Below, piece after piece: positions 1 to 7,460 of a stretch of DNA of 64,000 bases. The DNA comes from Thermanaerothrix daxensis. Its GTDB lineage: Bacteria; Chloroflexota; Anaerolineae; Anaerolineales; Anaerolineaceae. The stretch is from NCBI RefSeq assembly GCF_001306145.1, contig NZ_LGKO01000002.1, positions 744,001 to 808,000 on the forward strand. Reading direction: 5' to 3'. Position 1 is the first letter of the stretch, and the number at the start of each line of letters is the position of its first letter. Made by a program: the position numbers and the translations under genes. The notes beneath the pieces were generated by a model. That model saw only the letters and a program-made list of their open reading frames with translations, was not told where the DNA came from and did not search any database.

Positions 1-227
1 GGCAAGGGTTCGCCCTGACAAAGCCTCTCGAGCGCCCCATCAAGTTGCTGCAAGGTGGCGTCATCTAACCGATGCTCTGGGTGAGTCAGGATGTAGACGC
101 GAGTCAGGCCCGTAAAGTGGGCGAGCAGGGCCTGGGCCTCAAGGAGGGGAGTCTCTGAAGTGGGACGGAGCGCCTTGGCAGCCCGGGCCAACCATTCAGC
201 GATGGTTATCGTCGTCTTCATCCTCAT
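1..227 (-). CDS. prmC: Peptide chain release factor N5-glutamine methyltransferase PrmC, N-terminal part, cut by window edge
   Basis: PrmC methylates the glutamine of the GGQ motif in release factors, and it lies directly downstream of prfA here. The frame starts at ATG 227 or ATG 221, inside the 3' end of prfA in another frame, so translation is probably coupled. About 70 residues are readable before the left edge. They include a stretch [17 protein letters not shown] and, at the edge, a GEPL segment, which are typical of the N-terminal helical domain of HemK/PrmC. The SAM-binding and NPPY parts lie outside the window. The family call rests on the N-terminal pattern and the prfA-prmC order, which is widespread in bacteria. 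Confidence 0.8.
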   Translation of the reverse strand, partial: MRMKTTITIAEWLARAAKALRPTSETPLLEAQALLAHFTGLTRVYILTHPEHRLDDATLQQLDGALERLCQGEPL

Positions 228-1293
228 CAAGGCCAGTGGCCAGTTGTTGGGCCTGGTCACGCAGAGCGAGTTCCTCAATAAACATGTCCAAGTCGCCATC
301 CATAACCGCCGGCAGGTTGTAGGAAGAAAGGCCTATGCGATGATCGGTGACCCGATTCTGCGGATAATTGTAGGTGCGGATCTTTTCGGCTCGTTCCCCT
401 GTGCCGACCTGAGCCCGGCGGGCAGCATCCACTTCTTCCTGGCGCTTCTGCATCTCCATTTCGTAAAGGCGCGCACGCAGGATGCTCATTGCGCGCAAGC
501 GGTTTTGAAGTTGCGAGCGTTCGTCCTGACAGGCAACAACGATGCCGGTGGGTAGATGGGTGATTCGTACGGCTGTTGCGTTTTTCTGCACGTTTTGCCC
601 ACCAGCGCCTGCTGAACGATAGACATCAATGCGCAGATCCGATTCGGGGATGTGGATGTCTACATCCTCCACTTCGGCCAGGACGGCAACGGTAACGGTG
701 GAAGTATGGATGCGTCCCGAGGATTCGGTGACCGGAATGCGTTGTACCCGGTGAACTCCTGATTCATATTTGAGACGTGAATAGGCGCCTTTCCCCTTGA
801 CCAGGAATATGATTTCCTTGAAGCCACCAATACCGGTCTCGTTTTGGGAAAGAACTTCAACCTCCCAGCCCTGACGCTCGGCATAGCGGGAGTACATGCG
901 AAAGAGGTCAGCGGCAAAGAGTGCTGCCTCTTCACCACCTGTGCCGGCGCGGATTTCCATGATGACATTACGTTGATCACGTGGATCTTTGGGCAGGAGG
1001 AGGGCTTTGAGCTCGCGTTCTAATTGTTCCAGTCGCGGCTCCAGTTCTTCGATCTCCTGATCGGCCAGTTCGCGGATTTCCGGGTCATCAGAATCGCGTA
1101 GCGTACGGGCTTCTTCCAAGCGTTGAAGGGTTTGACGGTAGGCCTGGGAGCGCGTGACGATTTCCTCTAACTCAGCGCGCTCTTTCGCCAGTTCAGCCGC
1201 TCGTTGGTAATCATCCACAACCTGCTCAAGGAGTTGGTTAATTTCGTTGTATCGTGCTTCGATTAAAGCCAGTTTATCCAGCATATCTGACAT
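196..1293 (-). CDS. prfA: Peptide chain release factor 1
   Basis: RF1 recognises UAA and UAG stop codons in the ribosomal A site and triggers peptide release. The 365-residue length is normal. A PVT tripeptide at residues 187-189 sits where RF1 has its PxT codon-recognition motif (RF2 has SPF). The catalytic GGQ is at 231-233 in the context [12 protein letters not shown]. The C-terminus carries the usual [14 protein letters not shown] block. A GAGGTGA ribosome binding site lies about 7 nt before ATG 1293. The C-terminus is unusually acidic (a run of Asp and Glu), and this end overlaps the start of prmC. Gene order prfA-prmC is standard. Confidence 0.97.
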   Translation of the reverse strand: MSDMLDKLALIEARYNEINQLLEQVVDDYQRAAELAKERAELEEIVTRSQAYRQTLQRLEEARTLRDSDDPEIRELADQEIEELEPRLEQLERELKALLLPKDPRDQRNVIMEIRAGTGGEEAALFAADLFRMYSRYAERQGWEVEVLSQNETGIGGFKEIIFLVKGKGAYSRLKYESGVHRVQRIPVTESSGRIHTSTVTVAVLAEVEDVDIHIPESDLRIDVYRSAGAGGQNVQKNATAVRITHLPTGIVVACQDERSQLQNRLRAMSILRARLYEMEMQKRQEEVDAARRAQVGTGERAEKIRTYNYPQNRVTDHRIGLSSYNLPAVMDGDLDMFIEELALRDQAQQLATGLDEDEDDDNHR

Positions 1294-1392
1294 TTAAATA
1301 TCACCTCATGAGGTTAGCGCCTACAAATTATACCAAGAGGCTATTTCATACGCGATCTGAAACGAGCGAAGGCCACCCGAGTTAAGCCAGAG

Positions 1393-1444
1393 TTTACCCG
1401 TTTACAATCATTTCTTAACCTTTCGGGTGTAAGATTGATTAACA
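1393..1444 (+). promoter_or_regulatory. Possible Pho-box-like repeats upstream of pstB
   Basis: Several TTTAC/TTAAC-type hexamers occur here: TTTACC near 1393, TTTACA 1401-1406, TTAACC 1415-1420 and TTAACA 1439-1444. They resemble the TTAACA half-sites bound by PhoP-type regulators, but the spacing is irregular (8, 14 and 24 nt). The position just before pstB-phoU makes a phosphate-response site plausible. This is a weak visual call. Confidence 0.25.
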
Positions 1445-1460
1445 AGGGTTAGCCAGGTCC

Positions 1461-1490
1461 TTGCAAGGCCCCGCCGCATCTTATGATAAA
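1461..1490 (+). promoter_or_regulatory. Putative promoter of pstB-phoU
   Basis: TTGCAA at 1461-1466 and GATAAA at 1485-1490 are separated by 18 nt. A GGCGGAG ribosome binding site follows at 1497-1503, about 10 nt before the pstB ATG at 1514. The -10 box is imperfect, so confidence is modest. Confidence 0.35.
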
Positions 1491-1513
1491 ATTACTGGCG
1501 GAGTTGATGCCCG

Positions 1514-2350
1514 ATGGAATCCAAATCTGACGCTTTCGTTCGAATAGCCACGCAAACGCGCACTACATCTGCTTCGCCCTCTGTGGTTGATTACGCCATC
1601 GAAATGCGAAACGTTAATGTGTATTATGGTGCATTCCGTGCTGTCAAGGATGTGAATCTGCAAATCGAGGCGCGTAAGATCACAGCCATTATTGGGCCCT
1701 CGGGGTGTGGAAAAAGCACGGTGATCCGGTGTTTCAACCGGATGAACGAATTAATTCCAGGAGCACGTCTGACGGGGGAGGTGCTTTTCCATGGGAAGAA
1801 TATTTACGACCCGGATGTGGACCCCGTTCAGGTGCGGCGCCTGATTGGCATGGTTTTTCAAAAGCCCAATCCTTTCCCAAAAAGTATTTATGAGAATATC
1901 GCTTGGGGCGCACGCATTAACGGTTATCGCGGCAATATGGATGAGTTAGTAGAAGAATCCTTGCGCCAGGCGGCCCTATGGGATGAGGTGAAGGATGATT
2001 TACATAAAAATGCGCTAGCCCTTTCAGGCGGGCAACAACAGCGTCTATGCATTGCCCGCACCATTGCCGTCAAACCCGAAATCATTTTGATGGACGAACC
2101 TTGTTCAGCATTAGACCCAATCGCCACGTTGAAGATTGAAGACTTAATGCGTGAATTAGCGCGCGATTATACAATCATTATTGTGACCCATAACATGCAG
2201 CAAGCCGCGCGCGTTTCGGACTACACAGCATTCTTTACCGTTGATGAGGATCGGGCGGGAGTTATGGTGGAGTATGGCCCCACCAATCAAATCTTCACCC
2301 GTCCTCGTGACCGTCGCACCGAAGACTATATCACAGGTCGCTTTGGTTAA
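1514..2350 (+). CDS. pstB: Phosphate ABC transporter ATP-binding protein PstB
   Basis: PstB is the ATPase of the high-affinity phosphate importer PstSCAB and sits on the cytoplasmic face of PstC/PstA. Walker [10 protein letters not shown] is at residues 61-69, the PstB-type Q-loop FQKPNPF at 115-121, signature LSGGQ at 170-174 and Walker B ILMDEP at 191-196. The C-terminal [12 protein letters not shown] and DYITGRFG ending are family hallmarks. An N-terminal tail of about 28 residues precedes the ABC domain. phoU follows after 21 nt. The partners pstS, pstC and pstA are not in this window, and the prfA operon ends on the other side, so pstB-phoU is separated from the rest of the transporter. 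Confidence 0.96.
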   Translation: MESKSDAFVRIATQTRTTSASPSVVDYAIEMRNVNVYYGAFRAVKDVNLQIEARKITAIIGPSGCGKSTVIRCFNRMNELIPGARLTGEVLFHGKNIYDPDVDPVQVRRLIGMVFQKPNPFPKSIYENIAWGARINGYRGNMDELVEESLRQAALWDEVKDDLHKNALALSGGQQQRLCIARTIAVKPEIILMDEPCSALDPIATLKIEDLMRELARDYTIIIVTHNMQQAARVSDYTAFFTVDEDRAGVMVEYGPTNQIFTRPRDRRTEDYITGRFG

Positions 2351-2371
2351 ACCCCTAAAAGGACTTTCCCC

Positions 2372-3055
2372 ATGCCTCTGCGAAGTGCGCTTACCCGCCA
2401 AATTGGTCAGATTCAGGATGAGCTCCTTGTCTTGGGGAGTATGGTGGAACATGCGGCGCTGGCGGCGGTTGATGCCCTTAAGCGTCGCGATGCAAAAGCA
2501 GCAAAAGAGATTTTTGAGGAAGATCAACAGATCAACGAGAAGCGGTTCGCCATCGAAAATGCGATCTTGATCCTGATGGCTACCCAACAGCCCATGGCGC
2601 ATGACCTGCGCCAATTGGCGGCCATGCTCGAGGTAAATACCGAACTGGAGCGCATTGGAGACTATGCCAAAGGGATTGCCAAGATCACCATGCTTCTGGG
2701 TGATGCGGACATCCCCGTTCCGGTTCAGGAGATTGATCAAATGGCACAACTGGCCGTCTCCATGTTGCACCGGGCATTAGGAGCCTTTGTGGCGGAAGAC
2801 GTGCCGACTGCGCTTGAGATACCCAAGGAAGACGACAAGGTTGATGAACTTTACAACGTGGTGTATCGCCTGGTCGTGCAAACGATGATCAGCAATCCAG
2901 AGACGATTGATCTGGCCAATTTGCTGATGTGGGTGGCTCACAATCTTGAGCGCATGGCAGATCGGGTGACTAATATATGTGAGCGCACCGTTTTTTGCGC
3001 TACCGGAGAACTCTTTGAAGTGAATGGCATGGATGAGGATGACCTAAACGTCTGA
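2372..3055 (+). CDS. phoU: Phosphate signalling/transport regulator PhoU
   Basis: PhoU is a cytoplasmic two-repeat helical-bundle protein that links Pst transporter state to the PhoR/PhoB system and limits phosphate uptake. The two characteristic ExxxD metal-binding motifs are visible, ELERIGD at residues 91-97 and NLERMADR at 191-198, one per repeat. The 227-residue length is typical. An AAAAGGACT ribosome binding site lies upstream of ATG 2372, and pstB ends 21 nt before, so the two genes form one operon. A very strong terminator at 3080-3111 closes the unit. Confidence 0.95.
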   Translation: MPLRSALTRQIGQIQDELLVLGSMVEHAALAAVDALKRRDAKAAKEIFEEDQQINEKRFAIENAILILMATQQPMAHDLRQLAAMLEVNTELERIGDYAKGIAKITMLLGDADIPVPVQEIDQMAQLAVSMLHRALGAFVAEDVPTALEIPKEDDKVDELYNVVYRLVVQTMISNPETIDLANLLMWVAHNLERMADRVTNICERTVFCATGELFEVNGMDEDDLNV

Positions 3056-3079
3056 AATAAGAAGAGGGTGTTTCTTTAT

Positions 3080-3111
3080 GCCCCATAGGGATACCCTATG
3101 GGGCTATTTTT
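3080..3111 (+). terminator. Intrinsic terminator after phoU
   Basis: A perfect 11-bp stem (GCCCCATAGGG at 3080-3090 with its complement at 3094-3104) encloses an ATA loop and is followed by TATTTTT. It separates pstB-phoU from the kinase-CHAD-HD unit. Confidence 0.93.
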
Positions 3112-3132
3112 CCAGATCGGATCCAATTGGAT

Positions 3133-3162
3133 TTGGTTCAAAATGCACTCATGTTATATAAT
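3133..3162 (+). promoter_or_regulatory. Putative promoter of the kinase-CHAD-HD operon
   Basis: TTGGTT at 3133-3138 and a perfect TATAAT at 3157-3162 are 18 nt apart, placed between the phoU terminator and the GTG start at 3215. The unit downstream therefore looks independently transcribed. Confidence 0.55.
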
Positions 3163-3214
3163 AAATTTGACTGATCAAGTTGATTTTGTAAACAAAAACT
3201 AACAGGAGTCAACC

Positions 3215-4027
3215 GTGTTAGCTCCTCATTCCTACCGTGGAAAACTGATTGTTGTTGAAGGCATTGACGGGAGTGGCAAGTCCACCCAAATAGACCTGTT
3301 GTACAAATGGCTCAAGTCACAGGGTAAGTCCGTTCATTTCACCGAGTGGAACTCCTCGCCTCTGGTCAAGAGCACGACCCGCTTGGGGAAAAAGGAAAAA
3401 ATCTTCACCCCCACCACCTTCAGCCTTATCCAGGCTACCGATTTTGCCGATCGCTGGGAGAATTACCTGCTTCCGCTGCTCAAGGCGGGGGTCATCGTGT
3501 TGGCGGATCGCTATGCATTTACCGCATTTGCTCGCGATGTGGCACGGGGTGTCAGCCGCAGTTGGGTTCGGAATCTATATGCGTTTGCGCCCCAACCCGA
3601 TCTGGTTTTTTATTTTCAGGTCCCGGTGAATATCGCCGTGGAGCGAATTCTCTCTGGCCGTGCCAAACTTAAGTACTATGAGGCTGGTATGGACCTAGGC
3701 CTTTCGGATAATAAAGTCACCAGTTTTCGGCTGTTTCAGCAACGCATTGTAAATGAGTACGATGCCATGATCGAAGAATTTGGTTTTACGGTGATTGATG
3801 GCACATTACCGGTGGAAACTCAGCAGAATCTGGTGCGCAAGACGGTGCGCAAACTCCTACGTGGCTGGGAGGGTTTGCCCACTCCAGAGGTGTTAGCACA
3901 GCGTGCTCGATCACTGTACAAAACGCGACAGTCGCTTGCAGAATCCCGTGAGAAAGTGGGGGCAGAGGGTTTGCCCGCAGACGGGGCTGAGGCTATGATT
4001 TCTAGTACGGGGGAGGCGACGGCATGA
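3215..4027 (+). CDS. Thymidylate-kinase-fold P-loop kinase, divergent (copy 1)
   Basis: This 270-residue protein has the TMP-kinase fold: P-loop GIDGSGKST at residues 16-24 and DRY at 98-100. It lacks the hallmarks of true TMP kinase. The REPGGT substrate loop is replaced by EWNSSPL (44-50), and the SxxAYQ motif after DRY reads ARDVARG. A charged tail of about 45 residues (225-270) extends beyond the usual length. The start is GTG 3215 with AGGAG at 3204-3208. The next gene overlaps its stop by 4 bp, and CHAD and Ppx-type HD genes follow. Because PPK2-type polyphosphate kinases share this fold and CHAD binds polyphosphate, a role in polyphosphate or nucleotide phosphate transfer is an inference. 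The substrate cannot be read from the sequence. Confidence 0.8.
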   Translation: MLAPHSYRGKLIVVEGIDGSGKSTQIDLLYKWLKSQGKSVHFTEWNSSPLVKSTTRLGKKEKIFTPTTFSLIQATDFADRWENYLLPLLKAGVIVLADRYAFTAFARDVARGVSRSWVRNLYAFAPQPDLVFYFQVPVNIAVERILSGRAKLKYYEAGMDLGLSDNKVTSFRLFQQRIVNEYDAMIEEFGFTVIDGTLPVETQQNLVRKTVRKLLRGWEGLPTPEVLAQRARSLYKTRQSLAESREKVGAEGLPADGAEAMISSTGEATA

Positions 4028-4713
4028 CTAAGGCACAGTTTTATGGAGAGGGCTTCCCTTATCTCAAACTCAAGGACATGCCCGGGCGGTTAATCGTCCT
4101 GGAGGGAAGTGATGGTGTAGGACGGTCCACTCAAATCCAGATGCTCCGCGAATGGCTGGAGGCGCAAGGGATTGCAGTTTCGGATACAGGACTGCGCCGT
4201 TCCCCGCTTACCCAGCCCGGGCTGGACGCTGCCAAACAGGGGCACACCTTCAGCCGCACGACAATGAGCCTTTTTTACGCCACCGACTTTGCTGACCGGC
4301 TGGAAAATCACATCATTCCAGCCCTCAAGGCAGGCTTCTTCGTACTTTCAGATCGCTATTTCTTCTCGATCATTGCCCGGGATGTCGTGCGTGGTGCTGA
4401 TCCACAATGGGCGCGCAAGGTTTACGGATTTGCGCTTAAGCCCGATGTGGTGTTCTATCTCAAAGCCGATGTTGAGACGTTGGTTTCACGCATTGTCCAT
4501 GGTCGAGGGTTTGATTATTGGGAGTCGGGAATGGATGTGCGCTTTGCGGATAATATCTACGATAGTTTTTGCATTTATCAGTCCCGGCTGATTGAGCAGT
4601 TTGATAAAATGGCTGAAGAGTACGGCTTTGTCACTATAGATGCCACCCGTCCGGTAAAAGATGTTTTCACCGACCTGCGAGATTACATCAAAAAGACTCT
4701 CATCCAGAAGTAA
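4024..4713 (+). CDS. Thymidylate-kinase-fold P-loop protein, divergent (copy 2), Arg in place of Walker A Lys
   Basis: This 229-residue paralogue of the preceding gene starts with an ATGA overlap (4 bp), so the two are translationally coupled. Walker A reads GSDGVGRST at residues 28-36, with Arg34 where the invariant Lys should be. The DRY motif is kept at 110-112, and ARDVVRG matches the same deviation as in copy 1. The REPGGT loop is again missing. TMP kinases are dimers, so the pair might form a heterodimer in which this subunit binds but turns over nucleotide poorly; that is inference. The C-terminal tail of copy 1 is absent here. Confidence 0.8.
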   Translation: MTKAQFYGEGFPYLKLKDMPGRLIVLEGSDGVGRSTQIQMLREWLEAQGIAVSDTGLRRSPLTQPGLDAAKQGHTFSRTTMSLFYATDFADRLENHIIPALKAGFFVLSDRYFFSIIARDVVRGADPQWARKVYGFALKPDVVFYLKADVETLVSRIVHGRGFDYWESGMDVRFADNIYDSFCIYQSRLIEQFDKMAEEYGFVTIDATRPVKDVFTDLRDYIKKTLIQK

Positions 4714-4751
4714 TCTGATTGAACCTTGATGGATCGCGAGCAGTATTCTTG

Positions 4752-5780
4752 ATGATGCAGGATGACATGCCGGGTTCCTGGTTGATCCGTGGCTACGGTA
4801 GCGAGGTCCTTCTCAAGCATCTGAAAGCCCTTCTAGGAGAGGTGGAGGGGGTACGTGCCCACGAGGATGTTGAGCCAGTGCATCGAATGCGGGTAGCTTG
4901 CCGACGTTTACGCAGTTTGTTGCCTATATTCGGCCCACATTTGGCACCCAAGCGCTATAAGCGCTGGCGGCGGGCTTTTCGCAAACTGGGGCGCGCGCTG
5001 GGAGCAGCGCGGGATACGGATGTGCATATTGAGCGCGTGAAGGTTTTTTTACGCGGGATTGAGGGCAAAGAGCGCTTGGGGGTAGCGCGTCTGCTACTGC
5101 GGCTTCGGCAGCAACGCGCGGCACTGCAGGCAGAAGTTTTGACGGCTCTCTCTGCCTTTGAGCAAAGTCAGGTTGCAGATGAGATGCGCGCTCTTTTGGT
5201 TCCTCTGGCATTGCCTGTAAGGGGAATGACCTGGTCCTTAGTGGCGGAGCCGGAATTGTACCGCCTGGCCGAACAGACCATCCGTGAGCGTCTGGAGGCA
5301 TTTCTTGCTTTTGGGGAGTATGTGGATCGTCCTGAGTGTGTCAACGAACTTCACCTGATGCGCATTCGAGCCAAGCACTTACGTTACACACTGGAAGCAT
5401 TTTCCCCTTTGTACGGCGAGGATTTGAAACCCTACATTCAAGCCGTCCGTACCTGCCAAGAGTGGTTGGGGGCTGTGCATGATTTGGATGTATGGCTGCT
5501 CTACCTGCCCGAATTCACGGAGCAGGAGTTGAAACGAACCCGCGATTATTATGGACACACCCGTCCTTTCGCCCGTTTGCGTCCGGGTTTGGAAGCATTT
5601 CAGGCTTTCTGCCAGACGGAGCGCCAGGAGACCTATGCGCGTTTTCGGGATGCCTGGCAGAGTTGGATGGCAGAGGGTATGTGGCAGGGCCTTGTCCACC
5701 GTCTGGAATTTGCCTTGAGCCCTGGCGGTGCAAGGATTGTGCACGGTCGTCAGGCAGATGACACATTGATGGAAAGTTAA
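4752..5780 (+). CDS. CHAD domain protein
   Basis: CHAD (conserved histidine alpha-helical) domains bind inorganic polyphosphate. Two half-domains are visible, each with the His/Arg/Lys pattern: VHRMRVACRRLRS near residue 43-55 and LHLMRIRAKHLRY near 200-212, followed by HDLDVW. The protein is strongly basic and helical, with no signal peptide or membrane segment. The start is uncertain: TTG 4719, ATG 4752/4755 and ATG 4767 are in frame, and the last has the best ribosome binding site (AGGA). It lies immediately after the kinase pair and 35 nt before the HD gene, consistent with a polyphosphate-related operon. CHAD is often fused to CYTH; here it stands alone. Confidence 0.88.
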   Translation: MMQDDMPGSWLIRGYGSEVLLKHLKALLGEVEGVRAHEDVEPVHRMRVACRRLRSLLPIFGPHLAPKRYKRWRRAFRKLGRALGAARDTDVHIERVKVFLRGIEGKERLGVARLLLRLRQQRAALQAEVLTALSAFEQSQVADEMRALLVPLALPVRGMTWSLVAEPELYRLAEQTIRERLEAFLAFGEYVDRPECVNELHLMRIRAKHLRYTLEAFSPLYGEDLKPYIQAVRTCQEWLGAVHDLDVWLLYLPEFTEQELKRTRDYYGHTRPFARLRPGLEAFQAFCQTERQETYARFRDAWQSWMAEGMWQGLVHRLEFALSPGGARIVHGRQADDTLMES

Positions 5781-5815
5781 TTTCGAGGTTATGGGTATAT
5801 AGGGAGCTGGTCTTG

Positions 5816-6448
5816 ATGAATACAGAAGATGCTTTTGATTGGTCCATATATTCGACGGACCAGCAGGCTCACTTGCGCGCAGCATTACAACTCGCCCAGG
5901 CCTGCCAGTATGAGGCACCACACACTCATCAGGTATTGCGCCTTGCTTTGCGACTATTTGATGACCTGCGGGGGTTGCATGGGCTGGAGAACGAGGGACG
6001 TTTTTGGCTGGAGATGGCGGCTTTGCTTCATGATATTGGTTGGGTGGAAGGGCGAAAGGGTCATCATAAAGCCGCCTTGCAAATCATTCTAAAAACACCA
6101 TTGCTGTTGCTGGATCCACGGGAACGCCTCTTGATTGGCTCCATTGCACGCTATCACCGCAAGGCTCTGCCAAACCTGCGTCATGCTCACTATGCGGCTC
6201 TGAGTAAGGCTGACCGCCGAAGCGTGCGTCGTTTGGCAGCCTTGTTACGCGTGGCGGATGGATTAGATGTTTCTCATCAGTCGCGTGTTGCCGATTTACA
6301 TGCGAGTTACGATGGTAAATCCGTCTATCTGACTTACACCGGCCCAACCCCGGCACCTGAGGAAGAGCGGGCTGCCTCGCAAAAGGGGGACTTGCTTAAA
6401 AAAGTATATAAGCGCCGGTTGGTATTGCAATACCAACCGGCGTTTTAG
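5816..6448 (+). CDS. HD-domain protein related to the C-terminal domain of Ppx/GppA
   Basis: The protein of about 210 residues corresponds to the C-terminal HD module of exopolyphosphatase/pppGpp phosphatases without the N-terminal actin-like catalytic domain. LLHDIGW carries the HD pair at residues 72-73, GHH follows at 82-84, and RYHRKALP holds a further His near 114. LLRVADGLDVSH matches the family's later metal and phosphate pocket. ATG 5816 has AGGGAG upstream; TTG 5813 is the in-frame alternative. It ends the kinase-kinase-CHAD-HD unit, and its last codons form a perfect palindrome (6413-6442). Activity on polyphosphate or ppGpp is inferred from family and neighbours. Confidence 0.82.
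   Translation: MNTEDAFDWSIYSTDQQAHLRAALQLAQACQYEAPHTHQVLRLALRLFDDLRGLHGLENEGRFWLEMAALLHDIGWVEGRKGHHKAALQIILKTPLLLLDPRERLLIGSIARYHRKALPNLRHAHYAALSKADRRSVRRLAALLRVADGLDVSHQSRVADLHASYDGKSVYLTYTGPTPAPEEERAASQKGDLLKKVYKRRLVLQYQPAF
6413..6446 (+). terminator. Perfect palindrome/terminator embedded in the 3' end of the HD gene
   Basis: A 30-bp palindrome without mismatch runs from 6413 to 6442 (left half CGCCGGTTGGTATTG, right half its exact complement), followed by TTTT at 6443-6446. It encodes the last residues of the HD protein. On the minus strand a T-rich run also follows a few bases further on, so it may end both the HD operon and the convergent ldh transcript. Confidence 0.7.
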
Positions 6449-6475
6449 GGCTTTGTGAAGAAAAAGCGGCTTGGT

Positions 6476-7435
6476 TTATAGGTCAAGGGAATTTAGGACT
6501 TCCTTTAAGACGCTTGCGGATTTGCGTAAACCCTCAATCTCTGCTGGGCTGAGATCCAGGCGAATCACTCGTTCAATCCCGTCCAGATCAATCACACTGG
6601 GAAGGCTCAAACACACATCGCTGATACCGTAGTAGTCTTCAAGATAGCTTGAGACAGAAAGTACACTTCCTTGGTCGCGGATGATTGACTCGCAAATGCG
6701 CACCAATCCGGAGGCAATTGCGTAATAGGTGGCGCCTTTGCGTTCGATGATGTGATAGGCAGCGTCGCGGGTCTGTTGGAAGATGTCCTCGAGAATGGAG
6801 GGCTGGCATTCCATGTGATTGATGGCGCAGTATTGAGGCAGGCGCATCCCGGCAATGTTGGCCAGTGACCAGACAGGTACTTCGCTATCGCCATGTTCCC
6901 CAATGATATATGCGTGCACGCTGCGTGGATCTACATCAAAATGCTGACTGAGCAAATAGCGGAAGCGGGCGGTATCGAGTATAGTGCCAGAGCCAATGAC
7001 ATGATTAGTGCGAAACCCTGAAAGTTTCAGCGCCACGTAGGTCAGAATATCCACCGGATTAGTGGCTATTAACAAAATGGTATTGGGGCTGTGGCGCACA
7101 ATTTCGGGGATGATTTGCTTGAAGATTGCCACGTTACGGTTGACCAGATCCAGGCGGGTTTCACCCGGTCGCTGGGCAGCACCGGCTGTGACCACTGTGA
7201 TGAGCGCGGTTGCGCAATCCTCATAAGTGCCGGCCCAGACCCGCGCAGGTTGGGGCAGGAGAGGAACTGCGTGGTTTAGGTCCATTGCTTCCCCTTCTGC
7301 TTTGGCGTGATTGGTGTCGATTAATACGATCTCAGAAGCCAGGCCACTTAGTAGAAGCGCATAAGCAAAGGTGGCACCAACGTTGCCGGTGCCTACTACG
7401 GCGATTCGCGTAGGACGCTTGAAATGAGATACCAT
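6476..7435 (-). CDS. ldh: L-lactate dehydrogenase (NAD-dependent)
   Basis: It interconverts pyruvate and L-lactate in the cytoplasm. GTGNVG at residues 15-20 is the NAD-binding loop with Asp40 for the ribose. The specificity loop reads AAQRPGETRLD with Gln88 (lactate type; malate dehydrogenases have Arg) and Arg94. DTAR holds the substrate Arg157, and GEHGDSEVPVW holds the catalytic His181. The 319-residue length is typical. AAGGAGGT lies about 7 nt before ATG 7435. It follows the receiver-CpaE gene by only 25 nt, so it may be co-transcribed with the signalling genes upstream. Allosteric control by fructose 1,6-bisphosphate cannot be judged. Confidence 0.92.
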   Translation of the reverse strand: MVSHFKRPTRIAVVGTGNVGATFAYALLLSGLASEIVLIDTNHAKAEGEAMDLNHAVPLLPQPARVWAGTYEDCATALITVVTAGAAQRPGETRLDLVNRNVAIFKQIIPEIVRHSPNTILLIATNPVDILTYVALKLSGFRTNHVIGSGTILDTARFRYLLSQHFDVDPRSVHAYIIGEHGDSEVPVWSLANIAGMRLPQYCAINHMECQPSILEDIFQQTRDAAYHIIERKGATYYAIASGLVRICESIIRDQGSVLSVSSYLEDYYGISDVCLSLPSVIDLDGIERVIRLDLSPAEIEGLRKSASVLKEVLNSLDL

Positions 7436-7460
7436 TGTGAACCTCCTTTGGGCAAAAGAA

